Assembly (NCBI GenBank): GCA_024689505.1
Contig: JAILDJ010000065.1
Location: forward strand, 1 to 49,580
From: Clostridiales bacterium
GTDB taxonomy: Bacteria; Bacillota; Clostridia; Lachnospirales; Bianqueaceae
Length of the DNA stretch: 49,580 bases
Direction: 5' to 3'
In this document: piece by piece, positions 25,106 to 33,419 of the stretch
Layout: every line of letters starts with the position of its first letter
Numbering within the stretch: position 1 is the stretch's first letter
The notes under the pieces: model-generated
Database searches by the model: none
Told to the model about the DNA's origin: nothing
The model's input: only the letters and a program-made list of their open reading frames with translations
Translations under genes and position numbers: made by a program

Positions 25106-25161
25106 AAAAAGTGCCATCCGGCGCTGTGACTTGTATCACACACTGGCCCGGATGGCACTTT
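25106..25161 (-). terminator. Intrinsic terminator after the SpoIIE-type phosphatase, with an inner CRP-like palindrome
   Basis: Outer stem of 14 bp (25108-25121/25148-25161) with five U on the minus strand (25106-25110). The loop holds TGTGA (25125-25129), 6 nt, TCACA (25136-25140), a second nested stem that is also a perfect match to the CRP/FNR-type core. The remaining gap to 25269 has only an imperfect palindrome at 25201-25221. Confidence 0.8.
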
Positions 25162-25269
25162 CTATATGTCTGTTTTAATATATCCCCGTTTCTTATGACA
25201 GGTTTTATGATACCATAAACCGTTCTGGATTACCATTACGGTACGGTTACAGATCTGTCATATAAGGGA

Positions 25270-27360
25270 TCAGAACAGTTTCTTGATACGCAGGACGTTG
25301 CGGCCGTCCACATGCTCATAGGCGACTTCGTCCATGGTCTTGCGGACCATGAAGATCCCCAGTCCGCCGGTCTGCCGCTCTTCCGCTGGCAGTGTGACGT
25401 CTGGTTCCGGCGCCTCCAGCGGGTTGTAGGCGATACCCGTATCAATGAAGGTAAGCATCACGCCCCGCTGCTCGGTCAGGTGCTCGATCCGGACCGTGGC
25501 CTCGCCTTTGCCTCCGGCATAGGCGTAATGTGCGATGTTGCTGAACAGCTCATCGATCGCCAGCTCGATCTGCATCTGCACCTTCATGGGGCAGTCCATC
25601 GCCTCCAGTTCCTCGGTGATGAAGGCAGTGACCGCCGGGATGCTGTCGACGCGTGCCGGCTTCGTGACTTCCTTGACCAGATGCTGCGGGCCGATGTATT
25701 CCAGGCAGAGCATGGTCAGATCGTCGAACTGCGGCGCATTACCCACGAACGCGTCCACCTTATGGCGGATCGTCTGCAGGATCTGCTGCGGCTTCTTGTC
25801 TGTGGCTTCATTCAAAGCTTCCAGCAGGCGCTCCATGCCGAACAGCTGTCCCTCCTCATTCGTGGCTTCCGGCACACCATCCGTATAGATGAACAGTTTG
25901 GCACCCTTGTCCAGCTTCAGCTCGTAGTTCGTATATCGGGCACTGTCCAGACCGCCGATGACTAAGCCATGTCGGTCCTTGATGATCTCGAAGCCGTGGT
26001 TCGGCTGCATCAGGATAGGATATTCGTGACCCGCATTGGCACAGGTCATATGACCGTTCTTCAGATCCAGGATGCCCAGCCAGACCGTGATGAACATCTC
26101 CTCGCGGTTGTTCTGGCAGATCTGCTGGTTGACCCGCTCCAGGACGTCTTTGGGGCTCACGCCCATCATACTGTAGTTCTGCACCAGGATCTTGGAGATC
26201 ATCATGAACAGGGCCGCGGGGACGCCTTTGCCGGAGACGTCGGCGATGACCATGGCCAGATGATCCCGATCCAGCAGGAAGAAATCATAAAAATCCCCAC
26301 CCACTTCTTTTGCCGGATCCATGCTTGCGTAGATGTTCATGTCCGTACGTTCCGGGAACGGCGGGAAGATATTCGGCAGCATATCGGCCTGGATGCGGCG
26401 TGCCAGATCCAGTTCCGTGCCGATCCTCTCGTTTTCGGCGGTGACGCTGGTCAAGGTACTTTCGATCTCCGTCAGGTCCTGCTCCATACTGTTCATGACC
26501 TTCTGCAGGTTCTCGACTTCATCACCGGTCCGGATGTTCAGTTTCGCGAAATGTCCGTCTGTCTCCACACCGTTCCTGCGGTCTTCCACGTAACTCTCAG
26601 CGGCGGCGGCGATGGAATTGATCGGCTCCACGACGGTCTTCTTCATGCGCCAGGCAAGGAACGTGGCGATCCCGGCGGTCAGAAGCAGCAGCGCGACACC
26701 GATGCCGAACGAGAATTCCCGCAAGCCCACCATGACGGTATCGTAGGGTGCATCCACGAAAACGAAGGCACAGACCTCCCCCTGGATATTACGTATAGGC
26801 GCTGCGGCCGTGCACATCCAACCGTATTCCCGGGTGTACTCGATCAGGCAAGGCTTCTCGGATGGATCCGTCTCCAGCAACGTGCGGATCGCCTTTTTCG
26901 ACACTTTTTCAAATTGACCGACGCTGCGGGGATCCTCTGCATCCGGATCGACGATGAAGACAACATTCTGATCCACTGGATCCAGCATACCGATGTAGGC
27001 AGCATATACATCGTTGTAATTCAGGAATTGCTCCATATGGCTGCGCAGCACCTTGTAGATCGGACGTTCTTCCATGCGCTCCATCATGGCCGCATATGTT
27101 TCTCCTTGACGGTCTTCCGTATTCGTTTCCCGGTAGATCGTCATGACCTCGTTGGCATAAGCGGCCGTGGTCGACGCACTGCGCAGAGACGAAAACGCCT
27201 GCTCTGCCATATCGCGAGTGAATTCCTGCCGCTGTCCGGACATGGAAAAATAGTAGAGTATCATGCCCATCACCAGTGCGGCCACCCCCAGCAGGATGCA
27301 GCCCAGCAGAGTCAGGTGAAACACTCTCTGTGCAAGCAATGCAGGTCTTTTGGCTTTCAT
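25270..27360 (-). CDS. Membrane-bound SpoIIE/RsbU-type PP2C phosphatase with C-terminal anti-sigma-kinase-like ATPase
   Basis: 696 aa. Helix about 13-36, extracytoplasmic sensor about 37-213, helix about 216-238, HAMP and coiled-coil about 240-325, PP2C/SpoIIE domain about 330-545 with GGDFYD (354-359) and DVSGKGV (374-380), then an RsbW-like HATPase domain (about 560-696; N-box ELAIDELFSNIAHYAY, G-box GGLGIFMV). Phosphatase and kinase-type switches in one chain point to partner switching with an anti-sigma antagonist, which is not encoded nearby. It follows the serpin by 6 nt, so the pair is cotranscribed. The input signal is unknown. Confidence 0.93.
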   Translation of the reverse strand: MKAKRPALLAQRVFHLTLLGCILLGVAALVMGMILYYFSMSGQRQEFTRDMAEQAFSSLRSASTTAAYANEVMTIYRETNTEDRQGETYAAMMERMEERPIYKVLRSHMEQFLNYNDVYAAYIGMLDPVDQNVVFIVDPDAEDPRSVGQFEKVSKKAIRTLLETDPSEKPCLIEYTREYGWMCTAAAPIRNIQGEVCAFVFVDAPYDTVMVGLREFSFGIGVALLLLTAGIATFLAWRMKKTVVEPINSIAAAAESYVEDRRNGVETDGHFAKLNIRTGDEVENLQKVMNSMEQDLTEIESTLTSVTAENERIGTELDLARRIQADMLPNIFPPFPERTDMNIYASMDPAKEVGGDFYDFFLLDRDHLAMVIADVSGKGVPAALFMMISKILVQNYSMMGVSPKDVLERVNQQICQNNREEMFITVWLGILDLKNGHMTCANAGHEYPILMQPNHGFEIIKDRHGLVIGGLDSARYTNYELKLDKGAKLFIYTDGVPEATNEEGQLFGMERLLEALNEATDKKPQQILQTIRHKVDAFVGNAPQFDDLTMLCLEYIGPQHLVKEVTKPARVDSIPAVTAFITEELEAMDCPMKVQMQIELAIDELFSNIAHYAYAGGKGEATVRIEHLTEQRGVMLTFIDTGIAYNPLEAPEPDVTLPAEERQTGGLGIFMVRKTMDEVAYEHVDGRNVLRIKKLF

Positions 27361-27366
27361 ATAGTA

Positions 27367-28578
27367 TTACTCCCCTATCGTTTGTACGATTCCTAAAAAC
27401 AATGGTATACCGCTTTCCAGATCGACGATGGCAAAAGCGAAAGGCCGGTCCAGGATGACTTCTTTGACATCCTGCTCCTCGATCTCAGCGACGCCTTCCG
27501 TCAGCACGATGTCGGTCACAGCGGCGGCTTTGGTCCCCCGCCGGTCCAGCTCGATATGCGTTTTCTGCGTGATCGCCGAAATGGCGAGCGCATCCCCGCT
27601 TTTCAGGATCTTTGTGAATTCAGCCTTTTCAAAAGCGCTTTTCATGCCCAGATCCTGCAGATCCTGCCCCACATCGATCGTACAGTCGAACTTGAATTCC
27701 GGGATCATGCTGACCAAGGAATCCGGCACGTACGCCGAGGTAAGCGCTTCTGTGAACTGCTGCCCATCCACCTGGTCCAACAGCTCCATAGGACTCGTCC
27801 CCTCGGGCGGCAGCATGGCCACGAAGGCCAGCCCATCGTCCGCATAGTCCTTCACGAGACAGTCCGCCCCCAGCAGGCTGAAATAGCGGCCATCATCCCA
27901 GGAATTCAAACCCGTGATCGTCTGCTCGACCCCCGCGCAGTTGGTGAAGATCGCTTCTTCATCGATGGCGTAGTCCTCGTAGGGCACGTTCCATGTGCCC
28001 TCGAAACAGACAGCGTTCAGCAGATGCATGACCTCGTTGGGGTCCAGCTCCTTGAGCAGTTCCTTGATCATTCCATTCGTCGACTTTTCGACCCATTGAT
28101 TGATCTCTTTGCAGGTCTTCTCATTGAACGCGCGGCTTGCGGCTTCCGCCCGGAAGGAATGGATCCTGCCGACAAAGTCCGGATCCAGCACGCCGTAGGA
28201 TTCGTTGACCCAGATGGAATTACTGATCTTGACCGTTTTCAGTCCGCCGTAGAGAGAGATGGCACTCATCTGGGATACATCCTCTGCCCCCATCACATCC
28301 AGCGCCTCCGCAAGAGTATCCCCTTCGGCTCCATTCATGGCCATGGCCAGATCCGCATACAAAGACAGCGGCGAGACCATGACGTTCTGACCGCTGTCCA
28401 ACTGCGTCCGGCAGCCTTTCTGCTTGATCCAGCGAAAACCCAGATCCGTGACAGATGGTGCGATCTCCTTATAGGAGGCGGCCTCTGTCACCGGTATATC
28501 GGACACTTGTTCCTCCTGTTTCTGGCAGGCCGTCAGCATAAGGCCCGCCAAAAGCAGTATCGCGATCCCTCGTTTCAT
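27367..28578 (-). CDS. Lipoprotein serpin (serine protease inhibitor)
   Basis: 403 aa. Lipobox LTAC with Cys18 shows a membrane-anchored, outward-facing protein. The serpin fold follows, with VSPLSLYADLAMAMNGAEGDT near 68-88, FEGTW in the middle, and the C-terminal DRPFAFAIVDLESGIPLFLG. The reactive-loop hinge GTKAAAVTD has the small residues of an inhibitory serpin, except a Lys where Glu is common; the loop continues IVLTEGVAEIEE, so the scissile site is probably near the T-E-G-V stretch. It would block host or competitor serine proteases. Its start is 1 nt after the AIM24 stop, with only a weak Shine-Dalgarno site, so coupling is likely. Confidence 0.93.
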   Translation of the reverse strand: MKRGIAILLLAGLMLTACQKQEEQVSDIPVTEAASYKEIAPSVTDLGFRWIKQKGCRTQLDSGQNVMVSPLSLYADLAMAMNGAEGDTLAEALDVMGAEDVSQMSAISLYGGLKTVKISNSIWVNESYGVLDPDFVGRIHSFRAEAASRAFNEKTCKEINQWVEKSTNGMIKELLKELDPNEVMHLLNAVCFEGTWNVPYEDYAIDEEAIFTNCAGVEQTITGLNSWDDGRYFSLLGADCLVKDYADDGLAFVAMLPPEGTSPMELLDQVDGQQFTEALTSAYVPDSLVSMIPEFKFDCTIDVGQDLQDLGMKSAFEKAEFTKILKSGDALAISAITQKTHIELDRRGTKAAAVTDIVLTEGVAEIEEQDVKEVILDRPFAFAIVDLESGIPLFLGIVQTIGE

Positions 28579-28579
28579 A

Positions 28580-29272
28580 TCAGTTGCTCGAGGTATTGGT
28601 CGGCAGATACGGGATCAGCTCATTGGCCATCTGTGCGATCGGCATGCTTTGCACCCAGATCCGACCAGGTCCCGTTACGACTGTATTGAAAATACCCTCG
28701 CCACCGAAAAAGATGTTCTTGACACCTTTGATGCTCTGGATATCCACGCTGCAGGTCGCATCCATGGCCGCCAGATACCCGGTATCCAGGACCATCTGCT
28801 GACCCGGCTGCAGGACATATTCTTTGGTGTAACCGTCAAATTCCAGGAAGGCGATACCATTGCCGGACAGCCGCTGCATGATGAAACCTTCGCCGCCGAA
28901 GAAGCCGGCACCGAATCTCTTCTGGAAGAATACAGAGAATTCCACGCCCTGAGATGAGGCCAGGAACGCTTTCTTCTGTGCCACGATCTCCTGACCCGGA
29001 GCAATGTTGAACGCCCGGATCGAGCCTGGGAAACAGGCCGCGAAGGCGATCAGACCCTGTCCCCCGACAGCGGTGTAACGGTTCAGGAAGATGCTTTCCC
29101 CTGACAGCGCGCGGCCGAACAATTTGCCCAGGCCTCCGCCTGCGGTATTGGTCTCCATCTGCATATTGCTGCTCATCCAGGACATGGCGCCCCGCTGAGT
29201 GAGGATCGTTTCATTGGCTTCCGTCTCCAGAATGACGACCGGCAATGGTTCTCCTTCGATCGAATAACGCAT
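28580..29272 (-). CDS. AIM24 family protein (TIGR00266 type)
   Basis: 230 aa, soluble, beta-rich, with many glycine turns: MRYSIEGEPLPVV at the N-terminus, a GGGLGKLFGRALSGE loop, and FFGGEGIFNT near the C-terminus, as in the TIGR00266/AIM24 family. The function of bacterial members is unknown. It is first or second in the unit with the serpin and the phosphatase. Confidence 0.9.
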   Translation of the reverse strand: MRYSIEGEPLPVVILETEANETILTQRGAMSWMSSNMQMETNTAGGGLGKLFGRALSGESIFLNRYTAVGGQGLIAFAACFPGSIRAFNIAPGQEIVAQKKAFLASSQGVEFSVFFQKRFGAGFFGGEGFIMQRLSGNGIAFLEFDGYTKEYVLQPGQQMVLDTGYLAAMDATCSVDIQSIKGVKNIFFGGEGIFNTVVTGPGRIWVQSMPIAQMANELIPYLPTNTSSN

Positions 29273-29290
29273 CTCGTTTCTCCTTTCTGA

Positions 29291-29518
29291 TCAACCCATA
29301 TTCACCGGTGCGATCGGCGCGAAAAAGATGAAATACGCGCAGGCCGCAAGAAAGATCAGGATCAGTACGGCAGCGATGATCCTGTTTCTGAGGATCTTCT
29401 TTTTGTCCGGTTCCTGCGCTTCATTTTCTGCTTCGGTCTGAGCTTCCCGCGCCTTGTTCAGGCGCATCTGTTCCCATCCGGGACTGTTGATCCCGCCGTG
29501 CGCATTGTTCGCTGACAT
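29291..29518 (-). CDS. Small tail-anchored protein, unknown
   Basis: 75 aa. A polar, Gln/Glu/Asn-rich N-terminal half (MSANNAHGGINSPGWEQ) and one C-terminal helix (about 48-68), so the bulk faces the cytosol. AAAGGAG precedes the ATG well. It heads the AIM24-serpin-phosphatase unit, 18 nt before AIM24. A perfect TATAAT lies at 29538-29543 on the minus strand but has a poor -35. Confidence 0.7.
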   Translation of the reverse strand: MSANNAHGGINSPGWEQMRLNKAREAQTEAENEAQEPDKKKILRNRIIAAVLILIFLAACAYFIFFAPIAPVNMG

Positions 29519-29558
29519 GATGATTGCTCCTTTCTTTATTATAAATGATCGTTGGTGT

Positions 29559-30284
29559 TCAATAGGATTTTGTGGGGTCTTCGAATTCCTTCAAGCGGAT
29601 GTTATACGCCTCCATGGCCTCTTCCTCAAAAGCCGGATGCGGATCCTTGATTCCGCAAAGCTGTAATATATACACGGTAAACAACGGATTTACGACCAGC
29701 AGCGGTCCGATCAGGTAGGTGCCGATGAAATTCTTGATGCGCACCCCTTCTCCCTCCGCGTCCGGATTCAGTCCTTTGCCCCGCAGGCGCTTGAACGCAT
29801 AGTCGACACCGGTGTCACCATAGAAGTGCGTGAACTGGGATTTGAACCCTAGGATCTTCAGCTCCTTGCCATCCAGATCCTCCAGACTGCCCAGGAACAT
29901 GCCGTTGAAACGGTCCATCATGCGGCGCTTGGCGTATCCCCCGAACAGTTCCAGACCGGGGATGCGGGTACCGTCTTCGTTCTCGATATACAACCCGAAC
30001 ACTTCAAAAGCGTTGCCCGTCATCAAGAAGACTTTGCCTTCGTCGATGCGGCGGCGCAGCGCTTCCATATGAGGCCGCAAGGCCTCAATGACCAACTCCT
30101 GGGACGATTCCGGCATGGGACCCATATACACCAGGTCCACCGCCTCGTTGACGAACCGCGGTGTCTCCGTCAACGCCGTCTGTATGATCTCCACTTCGTC
30201 CAGAGATTGTTTGATATAGTTGATACAGAAATTATCACCGTATAGATTTGCGGTCTCAGAATATAGGATTTCAATACGGATCAT
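29559..30284 (-). CDS. GatD-like glutamine amidotransferase homologue without catalytic Cys and His
   Basis: 241 aa, class I amidotransferase (CobQ/GatD) fold, normally supplying ammonia for amidation of D-Glu in lipid II with MurT. The N-terminal YSETANLYGDN and LVYMGPMP are GatD-like, as is GTYLIGPLLVVNP. At the nucleophile elbow the expected CGG(Y/F)Q is TGNAF (T89), and the catalytic His of the GTYLHGP motif is I192. Both key glutaminase residues appear lost. It overlaps the murT-like gene by 4 nt, so the pair is kept together. It may be a structural partner or bind another ligand. Glutaminase activity is not expected. Confidence 0.85.
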   Translation of the reverse strand: MIRIEILYSETANLYGDNFCINYIKQSLDEVEIIQTALTETPRFVNEAVDLVYMGPMPESSQELVIEALRPHMEALRRRIDEGKVFLMTGNAFEVFGLYIENEDGTRIPGLELFGGYAKRRMMDRFNGMFLGSLEDLDGKELKILGFKSQFTHFYGDTGVDYAFKRLRGKGLNPDAEGEGVRIKNFIGTYLIGPLLVVNPLFTVYILQLCGIKDPHPAFEEEAMEAYNIRLKEFEDPTKSY

Positions 30285-31660
30285 AGCTTGGCCTCCTCGA
30301 TCGCTTCCTTTACATTCGTGAGGATCTGATCATAATGGATCGCCTGATGCAGATCGTACAGGATGTGGATATCCACGCCATATTTCGGCTTCAGATACCG
30401 TTTCAGGCCTTCGATCGTCTCCGTCCAGGCCAGACGCTCCTTCGGGATGCCCGCCAGCAGCATGCGCAGATGGAAGTCTCTGGCTCGCTTGCCGATCACG
30501 ATGATCCTCTGTATATTATCCTTGTTCAGGAATTCAAAATCGGTCTCAAAGGTATAAGCCAGCAGCTCTGAGTAGAAGATGGGGTCTGTCGGATCCTCCA
30601 GATACAATATCAGTTCCTTCTCGCCCGGCAGTTTGCTGACATAGTCGAACACTGCGGAACAGGCTGGCGCGATCCAACCCTTGGTCATGGTAGAAAGGAT
30701 GCGGATGCCCCGTACCTTGTCCTCCCGGTACCGGGATCTGACCACCTTCATGGTGGAAAACGCTTCCGCGATCTTGTCGTGGCTCAGACCCAGCTGATCC
30801 AACAGGGCTACGGCCGCCGTTTCATTGTAGATATTGAAGGTGCTGTCGGAGATCATCGGGAACTCCACCGGCGCCTGGCTGACCTTCATGGTCAGCACCC
30901 GGTTTTCGTAGTCGATGTCCATCGTACAGACATCGGCTTCCGGCGATGTCAGGCCACAATGCGGGCATACAGCCCGTCCTATGGAGTTGTATCGCAGCAC
31001 ATGATACTGCAGCTTGCTGTGGCAGCGCGGGCAGATCTGCACATCGTTGATGAGGTTGCGGGCTTCCGCACTGTCCCCCGGCTGATGGCCGATCCCGTAG
31101 TAGACCCGCTCATTGTTCAGCTTCAGGCGGTTGCTCAGAAGATCGTCCGCATTGAGGATCATAGTGCAATCATCCGGCAGAGACTGCTCGATGATGTCGA
31201 AAATATACTGCGGATGGGCGTTGCGCATCAAGGAATCCCGCATCAGGTTCGTGACGACCACGTAATCGGGATGCACATATTTGTAGACACGCAAAGAACT
31301 GCGCTCGTCCACTTCCAGGACGCCCAGCTTGAATTTCGACCGGTTGAACAGGTTGACGCCCTGCAGCAGCGCCGTGGCGATGCCGGAATTGACGTTGGAC
31401 CCGTAACGGTTGCTCAGGACTTTATATCCGTTCTTCTCGAGCGCATCGATGATCAGGTTGTTGGTCGTAGTCTTGCCGTTGGTCCCGGTCACCGCGACGA
31501 TGGTCTTCGGTTTTCCGATATGCTTCAAAAACAGCGGATCGATCTTCAGAGCGATATTGCCCGGCAGATGCGTACCGTTTTTGTGCAGGATCGGTCCCAG
31601 AATATGGATGGCGGCACTGATACATTTGCCCGCGCAAAGCGCGAGGATAAACTTAAGCAC
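30281..31660 (-). CDS. MurT-like Mur ligase homologue (DUF1727-type)
   Basis: 459 aa with a GTG start at 31660 (AAGGGG upstream). The Mur ligase central domain has the ATP loop TGTNGKTT (58-65), and the MurT-specific zinc ribbon C210, C213, C232, C235 is kept. The C-terminal domain departs from canonical MurT: the stretch where LAKNPxGFN is usual reads LSTMTKGWIAPA, and the segment bearing the Asp that helps GatD reads LLAYTFETDFE. Together with the altered GatD this is a divergent pair, so lipid II amidation is likely but not certain. It has its own promoter. Confidence 0.85.
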   Translation of the reverse strand: MLKFILALCAGKCISAAIHILGPILHKNGTHLPGNIALKIDPLFLKHIGKPKTIVAVTGTNGKTTTNNLIIDALEKNGYKVLSNRYGSNVNSGIATALLQGVNLFNRSKFKLGVLEVDERSSLRVYKYVHPDYVVVTNLMRDSLMRNAHPQYIFDIIEQSLPDDCTMILNADDLLSNRLKLNNERVYYGIGHQPGDSAEARNLINDVQICPRCHSKLQYHVLRYNSIGRAVCPHCGLTSPEADVCTMDIDYENRVLTMKVSQAPVEFPMISDSTFNIYNETAAVALLDQLGLSHDKIAEAFSTMKVVRSRYREDKVRGIRILSTMTKGWIAPACSAVFDYVSKLPGEKELILYLEDPTDPIFYSELLAYTFETDFEFLNKDNIQRIIVIGKRARDFHLRMLLAGIPKERLAWTETIEGLKRYLKPKYGVDIHILYDLHQAIHYDQILTNVKEAIEEAKL

Positions 31661-31705
31661 GTGTATATTCCCCTTTTTCCTATACTAAAACTATACTTCT
31701 GTTCG

Positions 31706-31734
31706 ATTATACCAACCTTTCCTTTGAAACACAA
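31706..31734 (-). promoter_or_regulatory. murT-gatD-like promoter
   Basis: Minus strand TTGTGT (31729-31734), 17-nt spacer, perfect TATAAT (31706-31711) with extended TGG. Confidence 0.78.
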
Positions 31735-31756
31735 CCTTTTTTGTTGCATATTACCG

Positions 31757-31785
31757 TTGACTTTTCTGCATCACACTCGTATAAT
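31757..31785 (+). promoter_or_regulatory. Promoter of the amino-acid ABC transporter
   Basis: TTGACT (31757-31762), 17-nt spacer, perfect TATAAT (31780-31785). It is divergent from the murT promoter, with the -35 boxes 22 nt apart. Confidence 0.85.
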
Positions 31786-31849
31786 TTTTGCATATTCGCG
31801 CAATTTTGAATTTTTATTCACATTGTTCGACATTTGGGAGGAATTTATA

Positions 31850-32638
31850 ATGAAAAAACTTGTTAGCATCCTGATCGCCGTCATGATCCTGGCTACTGTA
31901 GTCACCGGCTGCGGCAAGAAAGGTAAAACGATCGCGGACATCCAGAAGGCCGGCAAGCTCGTCATCGCGACCAGCCCGGACTTCCCGCCGTTTGAAGAAT
32001 TGCAGAACGATGGTTCTGTCGTCGGTATCGAAGTCGAGATCCTGGAAATGGTCTGCCAGGAACTTGGTGTAGAGATGGAACTGGCGCAGGTCGATTTCGA
32101 ATCCGTACTGCCTGGTGTGCAGAGCGGTAAATATGACGTCGGTATGTCCGGTATCTCCGTCACTGAAAAACGTAAGAAGAACACTCTCTTCACCGATCCG
32201 TACTGCCTGGCCGCACAGGCCATCGTCGTCACCGCGGACAGCCCGATCAAATCCAAGGCTGACCTGGAAGGCAAGAAGATCTCCGTACAGACCGGTACCA
32301 CGGCTGAGCAGTTCTGCATGGACAACGGCTACACTGTTGATGCTTTCGCCGCCAACTCTGACGCTGAACTGGCTCTGACCACCGGCAAGGTCGATGCCTG
32401 GGTCATCGATGATCTGACCGCCGCTGAGATGGTCACCGCATATAATGCCGAGAATGGTGAACAGCTCATCATCCTGGACGAAGCCATGACCACCGAACCC
32501 TACGCCTTCGCTTTCATGAAAGGCAGCGATGAACTGGTCGCCAAGATCAATGAGATCGTCAACGGTCTGGTAGAAGACGGCACCGTCGCCGCTCTGTTCG
32601 AAAAGTACAACGCACCGTACACCGCTCCGACCAAGTAA
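31850..32638 (+). CDS. Polar amino-acid ABC transporter substrate-binding lipoprotein
   Basis: 262 aa. Signal peptide with lipobox VVTGC (Cys21), then a periplasmic-binding-protein type II (SBP family 3) fold: ADIQKAGKLVIATSPDFPPFE near 28-48, KYDVGMSGISVTEKRKK near 90-106, and GKKISVQTGTTAEQF in the hinge region. It binds a polar amino acid (Gln, Arg, His or Cys class). The ATG at 31850 follows GGGAGGA; a much longer open frame upstream is not coding. First gene of the transporter operon and separated from the rest by a terminator. Confidence 0.95.
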   Translation: MKKLVSILIAVMILATVVTGCGKKGKTIADIQKAGKLVIATSPDFPPFEELQNDGSVVGIEVEILEMVCQELGVEMELAQVDFESVLPGVQSGKYDVGMSGISVTEKRKKNTLFTDPYCLAAQAIVVTADSPIKSKADLEGKKISVQTGTTAEQFCMDNGYTVDAFAANSDAELALTTGKVDAWVIDDLTAAEMVTAYNAENGEQLIILDEAMTTEPYAFAFMKGSDELVAKINEIVNGLVEDGTVAALFEKYNAPYTAPTK

Positions 32639-32656
32639 AAAAGCCTTATAGGAAAT

Positions 32657-32689
32657 GGGATGCGCCGCTTGCAACGCATCCCGTTTTTT
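32657..32689 (+). terminator. Internal terminator after the binding-protein gene
   Basis: Stem GGGATGCG (32657-32664)/CGCATCCC (32675-32682), 10-nt loop, G then T6. It probably lets the binding protein be made in excess of the permease. Confidence 0.85.
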
Positions 32690-32697
32690 GCTATACT
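32669..32697 (+). promoter_or_regulatory. Internal promoter for permease and ATPase, nested in the terminator
   Basis: TTGCAA (32669-32674) lies in the terminator loop; 17-nt spacer; TATACT (32692-32697) with extended TGC follows the T-tract. The hexamer pair is the same as that of the hpf promoter. Confidence 0.65.
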
Positions 32698-32732
32698 TCT
32701 GAAAGTTTATGTTTGAAGGGAGATTCTGCTTC

Positions 32733-33419
32733 ATGAGTGCGTGGTTTGACAAACTATACGACACTTTTATTGCTACAGACCTATATCCACTGTTGATCAC
32801 AGGTCTTAAGAATACCATGATCATCACCCTTGGCGCGTTGGTCATCGGTATCGCGATCGGTGCGCTGATCGCAGTCATCAAATACTTCGCCGAGGACAAC
32901 CGTTCACTGAAACCGCTGGCCGCCCTTTGCGACGTGTACGTCACCGTGATCCGTGGTATCCCGGTCGTCGTGCTGCTGCTGATCTTTTTCTTTGTCATCA
33001 TGGCATCGGCCAATGGGATCACCGTGGCCATCCTGACCTTCGGTATCAACTCCGGCGCCTACATGGCGGAGCTCATCCGCAGCGGCATCAACGCGGTGGA
33101 CCGGGGCCAGATGGAAGCCGGCCGCAGTTTAGGCCTGTCCAAGCTGCAGACCATGCGGAAGATCATCTTCCCGCAGGCGATCCGCTATATCTTGCCCGCC
33201 ATCGGCAATGAATTCATCGCGCTGCTGAAGGAAACCTCCGTCGCCGGTTATGTGGCCATCGTGGACCTGACTCGTGCGGGCAACCTGATCCGCAACAACA
33301 CCTACGATGCTGTCAATCCCCTGCTGTGCGTCGCACTGACCTACCTGGTGCTGGTCATCCTGTTCTCGCAGCTGCAGAAAGTTCTGGAAAGGAGGTTGTC
33401 CAAGAGTGATAAGCGTTAA
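32733..33419 (+). CDS. Polar amino-acid ABC transporter permease
   Basis: 228 aa, about five helices, HisM/GlnP type. The EAA loop [22 protein letters not shown] is at 128-149, and the family motif [12 protein letters not shown] near 69-80. Start at 32733 is preferred because GGGAG precedes it at about 10 nt, while the in-frame ATG at 32709 has none. It overlaps the ATPase gene by 14 nt. One permease type, so probably a homodimer. Confidence 0.95.
   Translation: MSAWFDKLYDTFIATDLYPLLITGLKNTMIITLGALVIGIAIGALIAVIKYFAEDNRSLKPLAALCDVYVTVIRGIPVVVLLLIFFFVIMASANGITVAILTFGINSGAYMAELIRSGINAVDRGQMEAGRSLGLSKLQTMRKIIFPQAIRYILPAIGNEFIALLKETSVAGYVAIVDLTRAGNLIRNNTYDAVNPLLCVALTYLVLVILFSQLQKVLERRLSKSDKR

Noticed and set aside
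30779-31849. Plus-strand frame continuous with the binding-protein gene, which would give a 619-aa protein
   Set aside because: The upstream part is antisense to murT and crosses the TTGACT/TATAAT promoter at 31757-31785. The true start at 31850 has a strong ribosome binding site and begins a perfect lipoprotein signal.
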